Positions 40,359 through 50,411 are shown, counted from the first letter of the stretch. The stretch is DNA of 64,000 nucleotides from Capnocytophaga canimorsus (GCF_002302565.1 NZ_CP022382.1:381001-445000); one strand, 5' to 3'. Notes: generated by a model not told the origin, from the letters alone. Numbers and translations are program-made.

Positions 40359-41699
40359 TTATTTGGCTGGAAGCTCTTTTTCAAAGGTGAGTTCCAATAC
40401 ATAATCGGGAGATTCAGGTATTTTTGGGAATTTTAGCAAGATTCCATCATTATCTTGGGTAAATTTAATCGATTTTTTGCCGTTATACTCAACAGCTTTG
40501 ATAAGTTTATTACCCGAATAAGGCAAAAACAAGGCTTTGTCAGTCAAATCCAGCACGTGAACGTAAAGTGTTTTTCCTTTCTGAGTAGTTACACCCCAAT
40601 GGCTGGGAGCTACCACACCTCCTCTTGTACCTTGAATGGTTGGTGCGTATGTTTTCATCCATTCGCCCATTTCTTTTAAGCGTTGAACAGCAACAGCAGG
40701 TATGTTTCCGTTAGGTTCTGGACCTACATTCATCAATAAATTCGCATTTTTTCCTGCCGCCTTAACCAGATACTGAATCAAAGTTTTAGTGGACTTATAA
40801 TTCTGGTCGATGATTTTATATCCCCACATTCCGTTCATTGTTTCACAGGTTTCTAACGGCAAACGACTGATGTCTTGTCCTGATAATCCAGCTTTGTTCT
40901 CACCAGGAAGGTCTCGTTCAAATATCTGGATATCTTCTCCAGCAAACGGTGTGATGTGATGGTTATTCCCGATGAGACAAGCAGGTTGTAATTTATGTAT
41001 CAACGTATATTGCTCGTCAAGGTTCCACGTTTTGGCAGTCATTCCGTCTGGATAGATGTCTTTGTCCCACATTCCGTCAAACCAAATGGCACCTATCTTT
41101 CCATAATTCGTCAGAAGTTCAGTAAGTTGATTGTTCATAAAGGCGTGATAATCTTCCCAGTTGCCTTGTTTGGTTCTTCCTGTGCCTTTGCCAGTACGCC
41201 CAAGCGGATAATAGTCCTCCCGACGCCAATCCAAATGCGAATAATACAAATGCAGACGTATTCCCTGTTTTTGGCACTCTTGAGCAATCTCCTTGATGAT
41301 ATCGCGTTTGAAAGGTGTGGCTTTCACAATGTTATAATCACAATGTTTGGTATCAAACATCGAAAATCCATCGTGATGGCGTGTAGTTATCGTAATATAT
41401 TTCGCCCCTGAAGCCTTAATGGCTGCAACCCATTCGGCTGCGTTGAATTTTGAAGGATAAAATCCGGCAGCTAACTTTTCATACTCTTGCCAATGCAAGT
41501 TTTTGTTGTGCATAACCCATTCTCCATCGGCAAGCATACTATAAATCCCCCAGTGAACAAAAATTCCGAACTTATCATCTTGAAACGCTTCTCTTGCTTT
41601 CAAATTCTCTGCCGATGGTTTGTAATTTGGTTGTGCCAAAATCGGATAAAACCCATAGAAAAATAATCCTACAACGATAAAAAAATATCTCATTCTCAT
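40359..41699 (-). CDS. Alpha-L-fucosidase, GH29
   Basis: A 446-residue secreted glycoside hydrolase. The start at 41699 puts a signal peptide (to LAQ at about residue 23) at the N-terminus; a longer frame adds 11 residues without a better signal. Asp208 in GAIWFDGMWDKD is the family nucleophile. FGIFVHWGIYS, TTRHHDGFSMFDTKH and RLHLYYSHLDWRREDYYP are typical GH29 segments. It releases terminal fucose from host glycans, consistent with life on mucosal surfaces. Only 33 bases separate it from the rhodanese gene upstream. Confidence 0.93.
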   Translation of the reverse strand: MRMRYFFIVVGLFFYGFYPILAQPNYKPSAENLKAREAFQDDKFGIFVHWGIYSMLADGEWVMHNKNLHWQEYEKLAAGFYPSKFNAAEWVAAIKASGAKYITITTRHHDGFSMFDTKHCDYNIVKATPFKRDIIKEIAQECQKQGIRLHLYYSHLDWRREDYYPLGRTGKGTGRTKQGNWEDYHAFMNNQLTELLTNYGKIGAIWFDGMWDKDIYPDGMTAKTWNLDEQYTLIHKLQPACLIGNNHHITPFAGEDIQIFERDLPGENKAGLSGQDISRLPLETCETMNGMWGYKIIDQNYKSTKTLIQYLVKAAGKNANLLMNVGPEPNGNIPAVAVQRLKEMGEWMKTYAPTIQGTRGGVVAPSHWGVTTQKGKTLYVHVLDLTDKALFLPYSGNKLIKAVEYNGKKSIKFTQDNDGILLKFPKIPESPDYVLELTFEKELPAK

Positions 41700-41732
41700 A
41701 ATAAAATAACCTTTATAAAGTAATTGAATCAT

Positions 41733-42110
41733 TTATTTTTCCGAATTCTGAAGGTTTCTTTTTTGTTCCCAACGCAAAAAACCTCCTTCCAAATTATAGA
41801 TGTTTTTAAAACCTAATTTCTCCAACTTTTGAGCCGCTTGTAAACTGCGTTTGCCACTACGACAATACAAATAAACAGGCTGATTTTTATCAAATTGTTC
41901 CATTTTTTGCTCAAAATAATTATCTTTTACATCTATATTTATTGCCTGAGACAGATGCCCTTGAGAAAACTCTTTAGCTGTGCGTACATCTATCAGTATA
42001 TTGCCCGATTTATGCTCATAATCCTCTATAGGAATGTGAGTTGTATTCTGAGCTGATGTGCAAGAAACAAAGGATACTACAATTAAAAGTAAATAAGATA
42101 AAATTTTCAT
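41733..42110 (-). CDS. Rhodanese-like lipoprotein
   Basis: A 125-residue protein with a lipoprotein signal peptide (SFVSC lipobox, Cys17) and a single rhodanese domain (about 30-118). The active loop is YCRSGKRS, Cys83, and the fold pattern (ILIDVRTAKEFSQGHL, INIDV) is complete. It probably acts in periplasmic sulfane-sulfur transfer. It lies 18 bases after rdgB. Confidence 0.88.
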   Translation of the reverse strand: MKILSYLLLIVVSFVSCTSAQNTTHIPIEDYEHKSGNILIDVRTAKEFSQGHLSQAINIDVKDNYFEQKMEQFDKNQPVYLYCRSGKRSLQAAQKLEKLGFKNIYNLEGGFLRWEQKRNLQNSEK

Positions 42111-42128
42111 AGTTATGTATTTAAAAAT

Positions 42129-42701
42129 TTATTTTGATAAAAATTCAAGCAATTTTTGAAAAGCCTTCCCTCTATGACTGATTCTATTTTTCTCTTCAGC
42201 AGATATTTGAGCAAAAGTTTTCTCCATTGTATGAGCTTTGAAAATAGGATCATACCCAAAACCTTCATTTCCAATAGGTTTTTCGGTAATGGTTCCTTTG
42301 ACAATTCCCTCGAAAGTATGCAATTTGCCCGACAAATAAAGTGCAATAACCGTTCTAAAACGTGCCTCTCTATACGGATTTCCTTCCAAATTTTTAAGTA
42401 GTAAGGCTATATTATCAGTATCATTTTTATTTTCGCCAGCATAACGTGCCGAAAAGACACCTGGCTTATTATCTAATGCCGTTACCTCAAGCCCTGTATC
42501 ATCAGCAAAAACATTAAAACCGTATTTTTCGTAAACGTATTTTGCTTTAAGCACAGCATTTCCCTCAATGGTTGAGGCATTTTCTTCTATTTCGGTATCA
42601 CAGCCTATATCGGTCAAACTCAATAACTGAATTCCTTGGGGAATCAAGGCTTGTATTTCTCTTAATTTATTAGGATTATGTGTAGCAAAAACAAGTTTCA
42701 T
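42129..42701 (-). CDS. rdgB: XTP/dITP pyrophosphatase (RdgB/HAM1)
   Basis: A 190-residue enzyme that hydrolyses non-canonical purine triphosphates. The start MKLVFATHNPNKLREIQ at 42701 is the family start; a TTG nine bases upstream would add three residues and is unlikely. FADDTGLEV, PGVFSARYAG and GFGYDPIF are the conserved motifs, and the end SHRGKAF is also typical. Confidence 0.95.
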   Translation of the reverse strand: MKLVFATHNPNKLREIQALIPQGIQLLSLTDIGCDTEIEENASTIEGNAVLKAKYVYEKYGFNVFADDTGLEVTALDNKPGVFSARYAGENKNDTDNIALLLKNLEGNPYREARFRTVIALYLSGKLHTFEGIVKGTITEKPIGNEGFGYDPIFKAHTMEKTFAQISAEEKNRISHRGKAFQKLLEFLSK

Positions 42702-42726
42702 AAAAGTCAAATTATCAACTAAAAAA

Positions 42727-42760
42727 CAAAAGGCAGGGTTACCTCAAAGCAAACCCTACC
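42727..42760 (-). terminator. Terminator of the DUF349 gene
   Basis: GGCAGGGTT at 42732-42740 pairs with AACCCTACC at 42752-42760 with one mismatch. On the minus strand the stem runs into CCTTTTGTTTTTT. It is 24 bases after the DUF349 stop. Confidence 0.7.
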
Positions 42761-42783
42761 TCCTATCGAAATATCAATCAATT

Positions 42784-44736
42784 TTATGTATTTTCTTCTT
42801 CGGAAGACGCTACATCGGAAACTTGTTGAGCTTGTAAATTTCTTAATTCTCGCAACTTAGCTTCCCACGTTTTTAGAGTTTCTTTATGATTTTCGATGTT
42901 TTTGATAACCTCACGTACCAGCGGATTTTTCTCATCAACGTTACTGAAAAACTGCAAATTATTTTCCAATTGAAGCACCTCTGCCTTAGCTTCTTCTATT
43001 TTTCTTCTGACAAAAATCAATTCGTGATTTAATGAATCTTCATCATCTTGGCAAACCAAACGCTCTAATTTATTATTGTACTTTATAAGCTCAATTTCTT
43101 GCTTATCAAAGTTCAATTTCTTATATAACGTATCGGTAATCTTGCCAAATTTAAGGTCGAGATTACGCTTTCCGTGAGGCGATTTCCCTAAGCTATTCCA
43201 CTGATCAGTAAGCGCTTGTAAAGCCTCAACATCTTTATCTCTATCACCAGAAAGTTTAAAATCTTTTAAAGAATCAAGCATTGCCTTTTTCTTTTCCAAT
43301 GTTTCTTCTCCAAATTTATTTTGTTCCTTACGAGCTTGATGCATACGATCAAAATAATGATTACACGCCTGTAGAAACTCAGTCCAAATTTTATCAGAGA
43401 CCTTTTGCGGAACGTGTCCTATGGTTCGCCATTCTTCTTGAATTTTTTTCATCACTGGAGTAATGGCTTCCCAGTCAGAACTATCCATATTGGCTTTAGC
43501 GATTTCAATGAGTTTTAGTTTTTTATCTAAATTCTCTTGTTGTTCTTGCTTTAAATTCTTGTAAAAGCCATTTTTCTTTCTATTAAACTCTCTAGTAACC
43601 TGCTTAAAATCAAGCCAAATTTGATTTGAAACTCGAGAAGGTGTTTTACCAATGGCGAAAAATTCTTTACGAAGAGTATCTATCTTTTTAATATTTCTCT
43701 GCCATTGATTATGTGAATCGGTACTTTGAGCTAAGATTTCTTTGATTTTAGCTATTATTTCATTTTTTGCTATTGCATTTTCTTCGTGGATTTTGTCGAG
43801 ATTTTCGAAATAATGTTGCCTTTTCTCGTGTATGGTTTTAGTGGCTTCACTGAAACGATGCCAAATCTCTTCACGATACTCACGAGCCACTGGTCCGATA
43901 TCTTCTTTCCAAATTTTATGTAGAATTTGTAACTCACGGAATGCTTTTTGAGGGTAAGAAACTTTGGCTAAAGCTTCGGCTTTCTGCACGATTTTTAGCT
44001 TTTCTTCCAAATTATGCTTAAAATCCATATCACGCAAGTCACGATTTAAGTCAACAAAATCATAGAATTTTTCCACGTGATGATGATAGTTTTGCCACAA
44101 GTCATTATAATTAGCACGAGGTACAGGACCTGCTTTAAACCACTGCTCCTGCAACTGTTTGAAATGCTTAAAGGTTGTGTTTATATCTTCCTCTACGTTA
44201 ATCAATCCTTTTATTTCGCTAATGATATCTTGCCTTTGAGCCAAATTTGCTTGTAAAACCTGCTCTAACTCTTTTTGATATTTATCCTTTTTCTGGCGGT
44301 ACTCATCATAAAGTTCATAGAATACTCCACGGATAGGCAAAACATACTTAAAGTCAAGTTCATTTCCTCCTTCTGCAAGAAATTCCTCTTTTTTCTCCTC
44401 TAATACCTCTTTATACTTTTTGTCGAACTCATAGCGGATAGCCTCTACGTGCTTTTTAATGGCCTGTATTTTTTCGTTTCGAAGCAAGTGTTTTAACTCA
44501 CGTACCAAACCATCTAAATCCATTGCCTCATAATCACGCATAGGTATTTCGTGACGCTTTTTATGATCTAAATCTTCAGCTTCTTCAGCATTTTCTTGGT
44601 TGATTTCATTAAGTATGGCATCGGTGGCTTGTTTTTGAACTTCACTTCCCGATGGTTCTCCTTGATTTAAAACGCTATTCTGAAGTTTTTCTTTTCCGTC
44701 TGCTTCTTGCAGGTTATCCTTTTTTTGTTCTGACAT
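42784..44736 (-). CDS. DUF349 protein
   Basis: A 650-residue, highly charged, mainly helical protein with five or more copies of a DUF349-like helical hairpin (conserved W-x(5)-GP-V/P and W-x-D/E patterns at about residues 180, 265, 340, 420 and 500). No membrane segment. Function is not known; homologues are universal in Bacteroidetes. It is monocistronic. Confidence 0.9.
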   Translation of the reverse strand: MSEQKKDNLQEADGKEKLQNSVLNQGEPSGSEVQKQATDAILNEINQENAEEAEDLDHKKRHEIPMRDYEAMDLDGLVRELKHLLRNEKIQAIKKHVEAIRYEFDKKYKEVLEEKKEEFLAEGGNELDFKYVLPIRGVFYELYDEYRQKKDKYQKELEQVLQANLAQRQDIISEIKGLINVEEDINTTFKHFKQLQEQWFKAGPVPRANYNDLWQNYHHHVEKFYDFVDLNRDLRDMDFKHNLEEKLKIVQKAEALAKVSYPQKAFRELQILHKIWKEDIGPVAREYREEIWHRFSEATKTIHEKRQHYFENLDKIHEENAIAKNEIIAKIKEILAQSTDSHNQWQRNIKKIDTLRKEFFAIGKTPSRVSNQIWLDFKQVTREFNRKKNGFYKNLKQEQQENLDKKLKLIEIAKANMDSSDWEAITPVMKKIQEEWRTIGHVPQKVSDKIWTEFLQACNHYFDRMHQARKEQNKFGEETLEKKKAMLDSLKDFKLSGDRDKDVEALQALTDQWNSLGKSPHGKRNLDLKFGKITDTLYKKLNFDKQEIELIKYNNKLERLVCQDDEDSLNHELIFVRRKIEEAKAEVLQLENNLQFFSNVDEKNPLVREVIKNIENHKETLKTWEAKLRELRNLQAQQVSDVASSEEENT

Positions 44737-44984
44737 TGTTGTGATAGCTTAAAGTTCTAAAAATAATAGAAATCGTGTTTGAAATCCGAAAGGTAATAAA
44801 ACTTTTTAAAATTCAAAAAAATATTTTCTTTATGTCCTCTTATAATTTGTAATCGTTTTTACCAAATTTCACAAAATATACTAAAAATCAGTTTTTTATT
44901 GAGTATTTCTTTTTTGAAAATTTTAATTCGGTCATTTATATTAAACCTTTAAAATATAGTTTTTAAAACCTTTAGGTAAACAAG

Positions 44985-45020
44985 AAAAGAGATTAGCCTA
45001 GTGAATGACTAATCTCTTTT
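44985..45020 (-). terminator. Terminator of recQ
   Basis: AAAAGAGATTAG at 44985-44996 pairs perfectly with CTAATCTCTTTT at 45009-45020; on the minus strand the stem ends in T residues. It starts eight bases after the recQ stop. Confidence 0.85.
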
Positions 45021-45027
45021 TATTGAT

Positions 45028-47217
45028 TTAATTGGCTACATCGCTTATGAATTTTATACGATATAATCGCAATTCTTCGTCTTCGTAATCTCCGTCGAAT
45101 TCTTTTGATGCTACTGAAATTTTGTCGGTTTCCGCTTCCAAAAAGTATTCGTGAAGTTCTTCTTGTTGTTCTTCGTCTAAAATTTCATCGATATAATAGC
45201 TGATATCCAATTTAGTACCGCTATAGACGATTTGTTCCAATTCTTTTAAAAATTCGTCCATTTCTAAACCTTTGGCTTTAGCTATATCGGGCAATGGTAA
45301 CTTTCTGTCCACATTCTGAATGATATACAATTTTAGAGAAGAATTTGAACCTGTGGTTCTTACAATAAGGTCTTCAGCACGAATGATATCATTTTCTTCC
45401 ACATATTTGGCAATAAGTTCCACAAAATCTTTGCCATATTTTTTAGCTTTGCCTTCGCCAACGCCGTGTACGTTAGTCATTTCGGAAATGGTTATTGGGT
45501 ATTTAAGCGCCATATCCTCCAACGAAGGGTCTTGAAACACCACAAAAGGTGGCACTCCTTTAACCTTAGCTACTTTTTTACGTAAATCTTTAAGCATTGC
45601 CAAGAGTACTTCATCGGCAACACCGCCACCCGATTGACCGATTTCATCAGGCTCTTCTTCGTAAACGTGGTCTTCAGTCATCATAAAAGAGACTGGATGT
45701 TTTATAAAGTCTTTCCCCTTATCCGTAAGAAACATAATTCCGTAGGTTTCAATATCTTTACGAATAAGCCCATTAACCATCACTTGACGCAGAAGCGCCA
45801 TCCAATAACGATCATCTTTATCATTGCCAATCCCAAAAAAATCTTGCTCATCAATTTTGTGAGCCTTTATCAAGGCAGAAACCTTACCAATAAGCGTATT
45901 TACGATTTCCTTAGCTTTGAATTTTTGTTTGGTTTTATTGATGATTTCTAATAGTTTAACTACATCTTTCTTGGCTTCGACTTTCTTTTTCGGGAAACGA
46001 ACATTATCGTCCATATCAGCTCCTTCACCGTTGATTTCATCAAATTCTTCCCCAAAGTAATGCAAGATAAATTTACGACGCGAACTTGATGTTTCAGCAT
46101 AAGCCACGATGTCTTGCAGGAGTGCCTGACCGATTTCTTGCTCGGCAATGGGCTTTCCTACCATAAATTTTTCTAATTTTTCAACATCTTTATAGGAGTA
46201 AAAAGCCAAACAATGTCCTTCACCTCCATCACGCCCAGCACGTCCGGTTTCCTGATAATAACTTTCTATACTCTTAGGAATATCGTGGTGAATTACAAAG
46301 CGTACATCGGGTTTGTCAATTCCCATTCCAAAAGCGATGGTTGCTACTACCACATCTACTTCCTCCATCAAAAACATATCCTGATGTTTGGCTCGGGTTT
46401 TGGCATCTAATCCTGCGTGATAAGGTACGGCTGTAATTCCGTTAACTTGCAAAGTTTGAGATAGTTCTTCTACTTTTTTACGGCTCAAGCAATAAATAAT
46501 TCCTGATTTTTTACTATGCTGTTTTACAAAACGAATAATATCAGCATCTACATTTTTCGTTTTAGGGCGTACCTCATAATACAAATTAGGTCGGTTAAAT
46601 GAGGCTTTAAATACGTTTGCCTCTGCCATTCCTAAGTTTTTCAGGATATCGTCTTGCACTTTAGGGGTTGCCGTAGCGGTAAGTGCAACTACTGGAATAC
46701 CTTCGCCCAATCGGTCGATGATCGTTTTGATGTTTCGGTACTCGGGACGAAAATCGTGTCCCCACTCCGAAATACAATGTGCTTCATCTACCGCCACAAA
46801 GGATATATCAATGGTTTTAAGAAAGTTAGCATATTCATCTTTGGTCAAAGATTCAGGCGCTACATATAATAATTTAGTTTTTTTACTGCGAATATCCTCC
46901 ATCACTTCACGAATTTCTCCTTTGTTCAATGATGAATTGAGTACGTGAGCAACACTATCAGTTGATGAAATTCCACGCATCGCATCCACTTGATTTTTCA
47001 TCAAGGCGATCAATGGTGAAATCACAATGGCTGTACCTTCCGAAACCATTGCTGGAAGTTGATAACAAAGCGATTTTCCTCCTCCAGTAGGCATAATTAC
47101 AAACGTATTTTGCCGGTTGATGACACTCCGTACAATCTCTTCCTGCTGCCCTTTAAAGGTGTCAAACCCAAAATAGTGCTTTAATGCACTCTGTAAATCA
47201 TTTTTAGAAGTTTTCAT
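45028..47217 (-). CDS. recQ: ATP-dependent DNA helicase RecQ, zinc-cysteine-less
   Basis: A 729-residue 3'-5' DNA helicase. Motif I PTGGGKSLCYQLPA, the DEAH box with the aromatic-rich loop VDEAHCISEWGHDFRPEYR, and motif VI region QETGRAGRDG are intact. After the helicase core the usual RecQ zinc-binding segment (CxxC...) is replaced by YFGEEFDEINGEGADMDDN with no cysteine. An RQC wing and an HRDC domain (about 525-600) follow, then a C-terminal helical extension. Repair of stalled forks and recombination are the expected roles. Confidence 0.94.
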   Translation of the reverse strand: MKTSKNDLQSALKHYFGFDTFKGQQEEIVRSVINRQNTFVIMPTGGGKSLCYQLPAMVSEGTAIVISPLIALMKNQVDAMRGISSTDSVAHVLNSSLNKGEIREVMEDIRSKKTKLLYVAPESLTKDEYANFLKTIDISFVAVDEAHCISEWGHDFRPEYRNIKTIIDRLGEGIPVVALTATATPKVQDDILKNLGMAEANVFKASFNRPNLYYEVRPKTKNVDADIIRFVKQHSKKSGIIYCLSRKKVEELSQTLQVNGITAVPYHAGLDAKTRAKHQDMFLMEEVDVVVATIAFGMGIDKPDVRFVIHHDIPKSIESYYQETGRAGRDGGEGHCLAFYSYKDVEKLEKFMVGKPIAEQEIGQALLQDIVAYAETSSSRRKFILHYFGEEFDEINGEGADMDDNVRFPKKKVEAKKDVVKLLEIINKTKQKFKAKEIVNTLIGKVSALIKAHKIDEQDFFGIGNDKDDRYWMALLRQVMVNGLIRKDIETYGIMFLTDKGKDFIKHPVSFMMTEDHVYEEEPDEIGQSGGGVADEVLLAMLKDLRKKVAKVKGVPPFVVFQDPSLEDMALKYPITISEMTNVHGVGEGKAKKYGKDFVELIAKYVEENDIIRAEDLIVRTTGSNSSLKLYIIQNVDRKLPLPDIAKAKGLEMDEFLKELEQIVYSGTKLDISYYIDEILDEEQQEELHEYFLEAETDKISVASKEFDGDYEDEELRLYRIKFISDVAN

Positions 47218-47303
47218 CTATAATGTTGCTATTTTCTCTAAATTTGCAAGCATAAAAGTAATACATTTTTTCAATATAACATATAAAAAAACACATTAAA
47301 ATT

Positions 47304-48269
47304 TTGAAAGGTACTATAGATATTATTGATATTGCTAAACAAACCATTCATTCTGAAATGGTTGCAATAAATAAACTGATTGATTATGTTGATGAAGATT
47401 TTGCAAAAGCGGTAAATCACATCTTGAAATCAAGCGGAAGGGTAGTTATTACGGGCATAGGCAAGAGTGCTATTATCGCCAGTAAAATTGTTGCTACGAT
47501 GAACTCTACGGGTACTCCTGCCATATTTATGCACGCAGCTGATGCCATTCACGGCGACTTAGGAATCATTCAAGAAGACGATGTAGTTATCTGTATTTCA
47601 AAAAGCGGTAATACTCCTGAAATCAAAGTATTAATTCCTTTACTAAAACGAGGAAAGAATAAACTCATCGGTATTACTTCCAATAAAAATTCGGTTTTGG
47701 CTCAGCAATCCGATTGTATTTTGTATGCACACGTGGAGAAAGAAGCCTGTCCGAATAATTTAGCACCCACCACTAGTACCACAGCTCAGTTGGTATTGGG
47801 TGATGCTTTGGCAGTTTGTTTACTAAAAATGAAAAACTTTGGAAGTAGCGATTTTGCTAAATATCACCCTGGAGGCGCTTTAGGCAAACGCTTATATTTA
47901 AAAGTAGCTGATATTGTAGCAAATAATCAAAAACCAGAAGTTACCCCCGATGCGGATATTCGTAAGGTTATTGTTGAAATTTCAGAAAAGATGTTAGGGG
48001 TTACCGCTGTTATGGATGGGCAAATCATTGCAGGTATCGTTACCGATGGCGATATTCGGCGAATGCTCAACAAGAATGATTCTATAAGCGGACTCACCGC
48101 CAAGGATATTATGACTAAAAATCCAAAAACTATTGATAGCGAAACCCTTGCCGTAGATGCTCTCGAACTTATGGAAACTAATAAAATAACACAATTATTA
48201 GTTACAGAAAAAGGCAACTACGCTGGAGTTATTCATCTGCATAATTTAATACAAGAAGGTATTATCTAA
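47304..48269 (+). CDS. kdsD: Arabinose-5-phosphate isomerase
   Basis: A 321-residue KpsF/GutQ/KdsD-type enzyme converting ribulose-5-phosphate to arabinose-5-phosphate for KDO in lipid A core. It has an SIS domain (about 30-180, GIGKSAIIASKI, HAADAIHGDLG) and two CBS domains (about 200-320). The TTG at 47304 is chosen because it aligns with the family N-terminus; the first ATG is 54 bases later and would cut into the SIS domain lead-in. recQ is divergent with an 86-base gap. Confidence 0.93.
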   Translation: MKGTIDIIDIAKQTIHSEMVAINKLIDYVDEDFAKAVNHILKSSGRVVITGIGKSAIIASKIVATMNSTGTPAIFMHAADAIHGDLGIIQEDDVVICISKSGNTPEIKVLIPLLKRGKNKLIGITSNKNSVLAQQSDCILYAHVEKEACPNNLAPTTSTTAQLVLGDALAVCLLKMKNFGSSDFAKYHPGGALGKRLYLKVADIVANNQKPEVTPDADIRKVIVEISEKMLGVTAVMDGQIIAGIVTDGDIRRMLNKNDSISGLTAKDIMTKNPKTIDSETLAVDALELMETNKITQLLVTEKGNYAGVIHLHNLIQEGII

Positions 48270-48292
48270 AGAATAAAACCATCATAATTGCA

Positions 48293-48330
48293 AAAAGGAG
48301 TGGCTTGAAAATTTTCAAGCCACTCCTTTT
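48293..48330. terminator. Terminator of kdsD
   Basis: A near-perfect 38-base palindrome (AAAAGGAGTGGCTTGAAAA at 48293-48311 and its complement at 48312-48330). The centre AATT region forms the loop. Strong in either direction. Confidence 0.9.
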
Positions 48331-48436
48331 ATATTTTTATTTAAATTAAATATTATATTCCGCAATATGTTATTAAAAAATATAGGACGTAATTGAAAAA
48401 AGATGATACAGAAAAAATAAGCCATTTCTGTTAAGT

Positions 48437-48458
48437 TTCAGCTTCGCTCAGCCTAACA
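48437..48458. repeat. Half-copy of a dispersed extragenic palindrome
   Basis: TTCAGCTTCGCTCAGCCTAA at 48437-48456 closely resembles one arm of the inverted repeat at 55705-55766 (TTCGACTTCACTCAGCCTGA). There is no partner arm here. Confidence 0.45.
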
Positions 48459-48530
48459 CTAAAAATTATAATCATACTTTTTATAACATACTCAAAGATA
48501 TAATTCTTAGAACAATAAAAAACTATAAAT

Positions 48531-49463
48531 CTATTTTACTTGTACCAATTCCACATCAAAAATAAGTGGTGCGTTAGGCGGAATGACTCCTCCTGCCCCC
48601 CTACTTCCATAAGCAAGTTCTGAAGGAATTACAAATCGGGCTTTATCTCCTTCTTGAAGCAATAATATACCTTCGTCCCAACCTGAAATGACTTGACCTA
48701 TCCCTACTACAAATTCAAGAGGTTGATTGCGTTTGTAAGACGAATCAAAGATGGTTTTATCCAGCAACATTCCCGTATAATGCACACGAACGGTTTTTCC
48801 TGCTTGTGCTTGTTTGCCATTCCCTTTTTGTTCTATTTTATAAAAAAGTCCGCTCTCGGTTTTGTCAAAGCCAATAGTTTCATTTTTTAGTATTTCTTCA
48901 GCTTTTCGTCTTTCAGCTTCAATACGTTGGGCTTTTTCAGCATTAAATTTTTCGAAAGCGGTCACCGCATCCCATTTTTGAGCAGCTTCACCCACACGGA
49001 TAATTTGAAGCTCACGCATCAAATCATTTTGTTTGATAGCATCTACCACATCTTGCCCTTCAATGACGTGTCCAAAAACAGTGTGCTTGTTATCCAACCA
49101 AGGTGTAGGAACGTGAGTGATAAAAAACTGGCTCCCGTTAGTGCCTGGTCCAGCATTTGCCATTGAAAGCACTCCAGGTCTGTCGTGTTTCAGTTCGGGA
49201 TGGAACTCATCATCAAATTGATATCCAGGGCTTCCCGTACCCGTTCCTAAAGGACATCCTCCTTGAATCATAAAATCAGGAATTACTCTATGAAATTTCA
49301 ATCCGTTATAGTAAGGCTCTCCCAGAGGTTTTCTACTGTTTTTTTGTGTCCCTTCTACCAAAGCAACGAAATTCCCCACCGTTGCAGGGGTTTTATCGTG
49401 AGTTAATTTTATTAAAATATCTCCTTTTTCAGTGATAAACTTTACATAAATTCCTTCTTGCAT
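48531..49463 (-). CDS. Cyclophilin-FKBP fusion peptidyl-prolyl isomerase
   Basis: A 310-residue cytoplasmic protein with two different isomerase folds. Cyclophilin is about 1-145 ([25 protein letters not shown]), a charged helical linker about 150-200, and FKBP about 205-310 ([48 protein letters not shown]). Such dual immunophilins (CFBP) have been described in flavobacteria. No signal peptide is visible. It probably assists proline-limited folding. Monocistronic. Confidence 0.93.
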   Translation of the reverse strand: MQEGIYVKFITEKGDILIKLTHDKTPATVGNFVALVEGTQKNSRKPLGEPYYNGLKFHRVIPDFMIQGGCPLGTGTGSPGYQFDDEFHPELKHDRPGVLSMANAGPGTNGSQFFITHVPTPWLDNKHTVFGHVIEGQDVVDAIKQNDLMRELQIIRVGEAAQKWDAVTAFEKFNAEKAQRIEAERRKAEEILKNETIGFDKTESGLFYKIEQKGNGKQAQAGKTVRVHYTGMLLDKTIFDSSYKRNQPLEFVVGIGQVISGWDEGILLLQEGDKARFVIPSELAYGSRGAGGVIPPNAPLIFDVELVQVK

Positions 49464-49536
49464 TTGTTTTATATTTTTAAAATAAGGTGCAAAAATACAA
49501 AAAATTAGTAATATTATTGATACCTCTTACTAAAAC

Positions 49537-49566
49537 AAAAAGGATTGCTTAAAAGCAATCCTTTTT
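49537..49566 (-). terminator. Terminator of tsf
   Basis: AAAAAGGATTGC at 49537-49548 pairs with GCAATCCTTTTT at 49555-49566, six-base loop. It lies 24 bases after the tsf stop on the minus strand. Confidence 0.85.
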
Positions 49567-49589
49567 TATATTTTATTAAAAGTAAATCA

Positions 49590-50411
49590 TTACAAAGAAA
49601 CACGTTTGTAAGCTACTACTTTAAGTCCAGCATCTACTGATTTTACATAATCGGCAACGCTTTCTTTGTTTCCTTTGATATATTCTTGAGCCACCAAAGT
49701 ATTATCTTTGAAGAAACGCTCTAATTTACCTTTTGCAATGTTATCCAACATCGCTTCAGGTTTTCCTTCTTGACGTAATTGGTCTTTTGCAATTTCGATT
49801 TCTTTCTCAATTACAGAAGCATCTACACTTTCCTTATCCAAGGCGATAGGATTCATTGCTGCAATTTGCATAGAAACATTTTTAGCTGCTTCTTCAGCTC
49901 CATTAACATTGGCTGAAAGTCCCGTTAAGGCAGCAATTTTATTTCCAGCGTGAATATAAGAACCTACAAAAGGAGCTTCTAACAATTCAAAAGCACCGAT
50001 TTCAATTTTCTCACCAATAACTCCTGTTTGCTCAGTAAGTTTATCAGCAACTGTAATTCCTTTGTAGTCAGCAGCAAGTAATTCTTCTTTAGAACTTACT
50101 TGTAGTGCCATAGTAGCCAATTCGTTAGCTAAAGCTACGAAAGATTCGTTTTTAGCTACGAAATCGGTCTCACAGTTCAAAGAAACGATTGCTCCTTTAG
50201 TAGCATTTTGGTTTACTTTTGCAATAACAGCTCCTTCGCTTGAATCACGATCAGCTCTTTTTGCAGCTACTTTTTGTCCTTTTTTACGTAGGATTTCAAT
50301 AGCTTTCTCAAAATCTCCTTCAGCCTCAACCAAAGCTGCTTTACAGTCCATCATACCAGCTCCGGTAGCTTGTCTTAATTTATTTACTTCTGCGGCTGTA
50401 ATATTTGCCAT
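49590..50411 (-). CDS. tsf: Elongation factor Ts
   Basis: A 273-residue nucleotide-exchange factor for EF-Tu. The start MANITAAEVNKLRQATGAGMMDCKAAL at 50411 is the universal one; the frame open to 50459 adds residues without similarity. The UBA-like N-terminal domain, the EF-Ts core with NCETDFVAKN and the C-terminal part VAYKRVSL are present. It follows rpsB by 92 bases. Confidence 0.97.
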   Translation of the reverse strand: MANITAAEVNKLRQATGAGMMDCKAALVEAEGDFEKAIEILRKKGQKVAAKRADRDSSEGAVIAKVNQNATKGAIVSLNCETDFVAKNESFVALANELATMALQVSSKEELLAADYKGITVADKLTEQTGVIGEKIEIGAFELLEAPFVGSYIHAGNKIAALTGLSANVNGAEEAAKNVSMQIAAMNPIALDKESVDASVIEKEIEIAKDQLRQEGKPEAMLDNIAKGKLERFFKDNTLVAQEYIKGNKESVADYVKSVDAGLKVVAYKRVSL

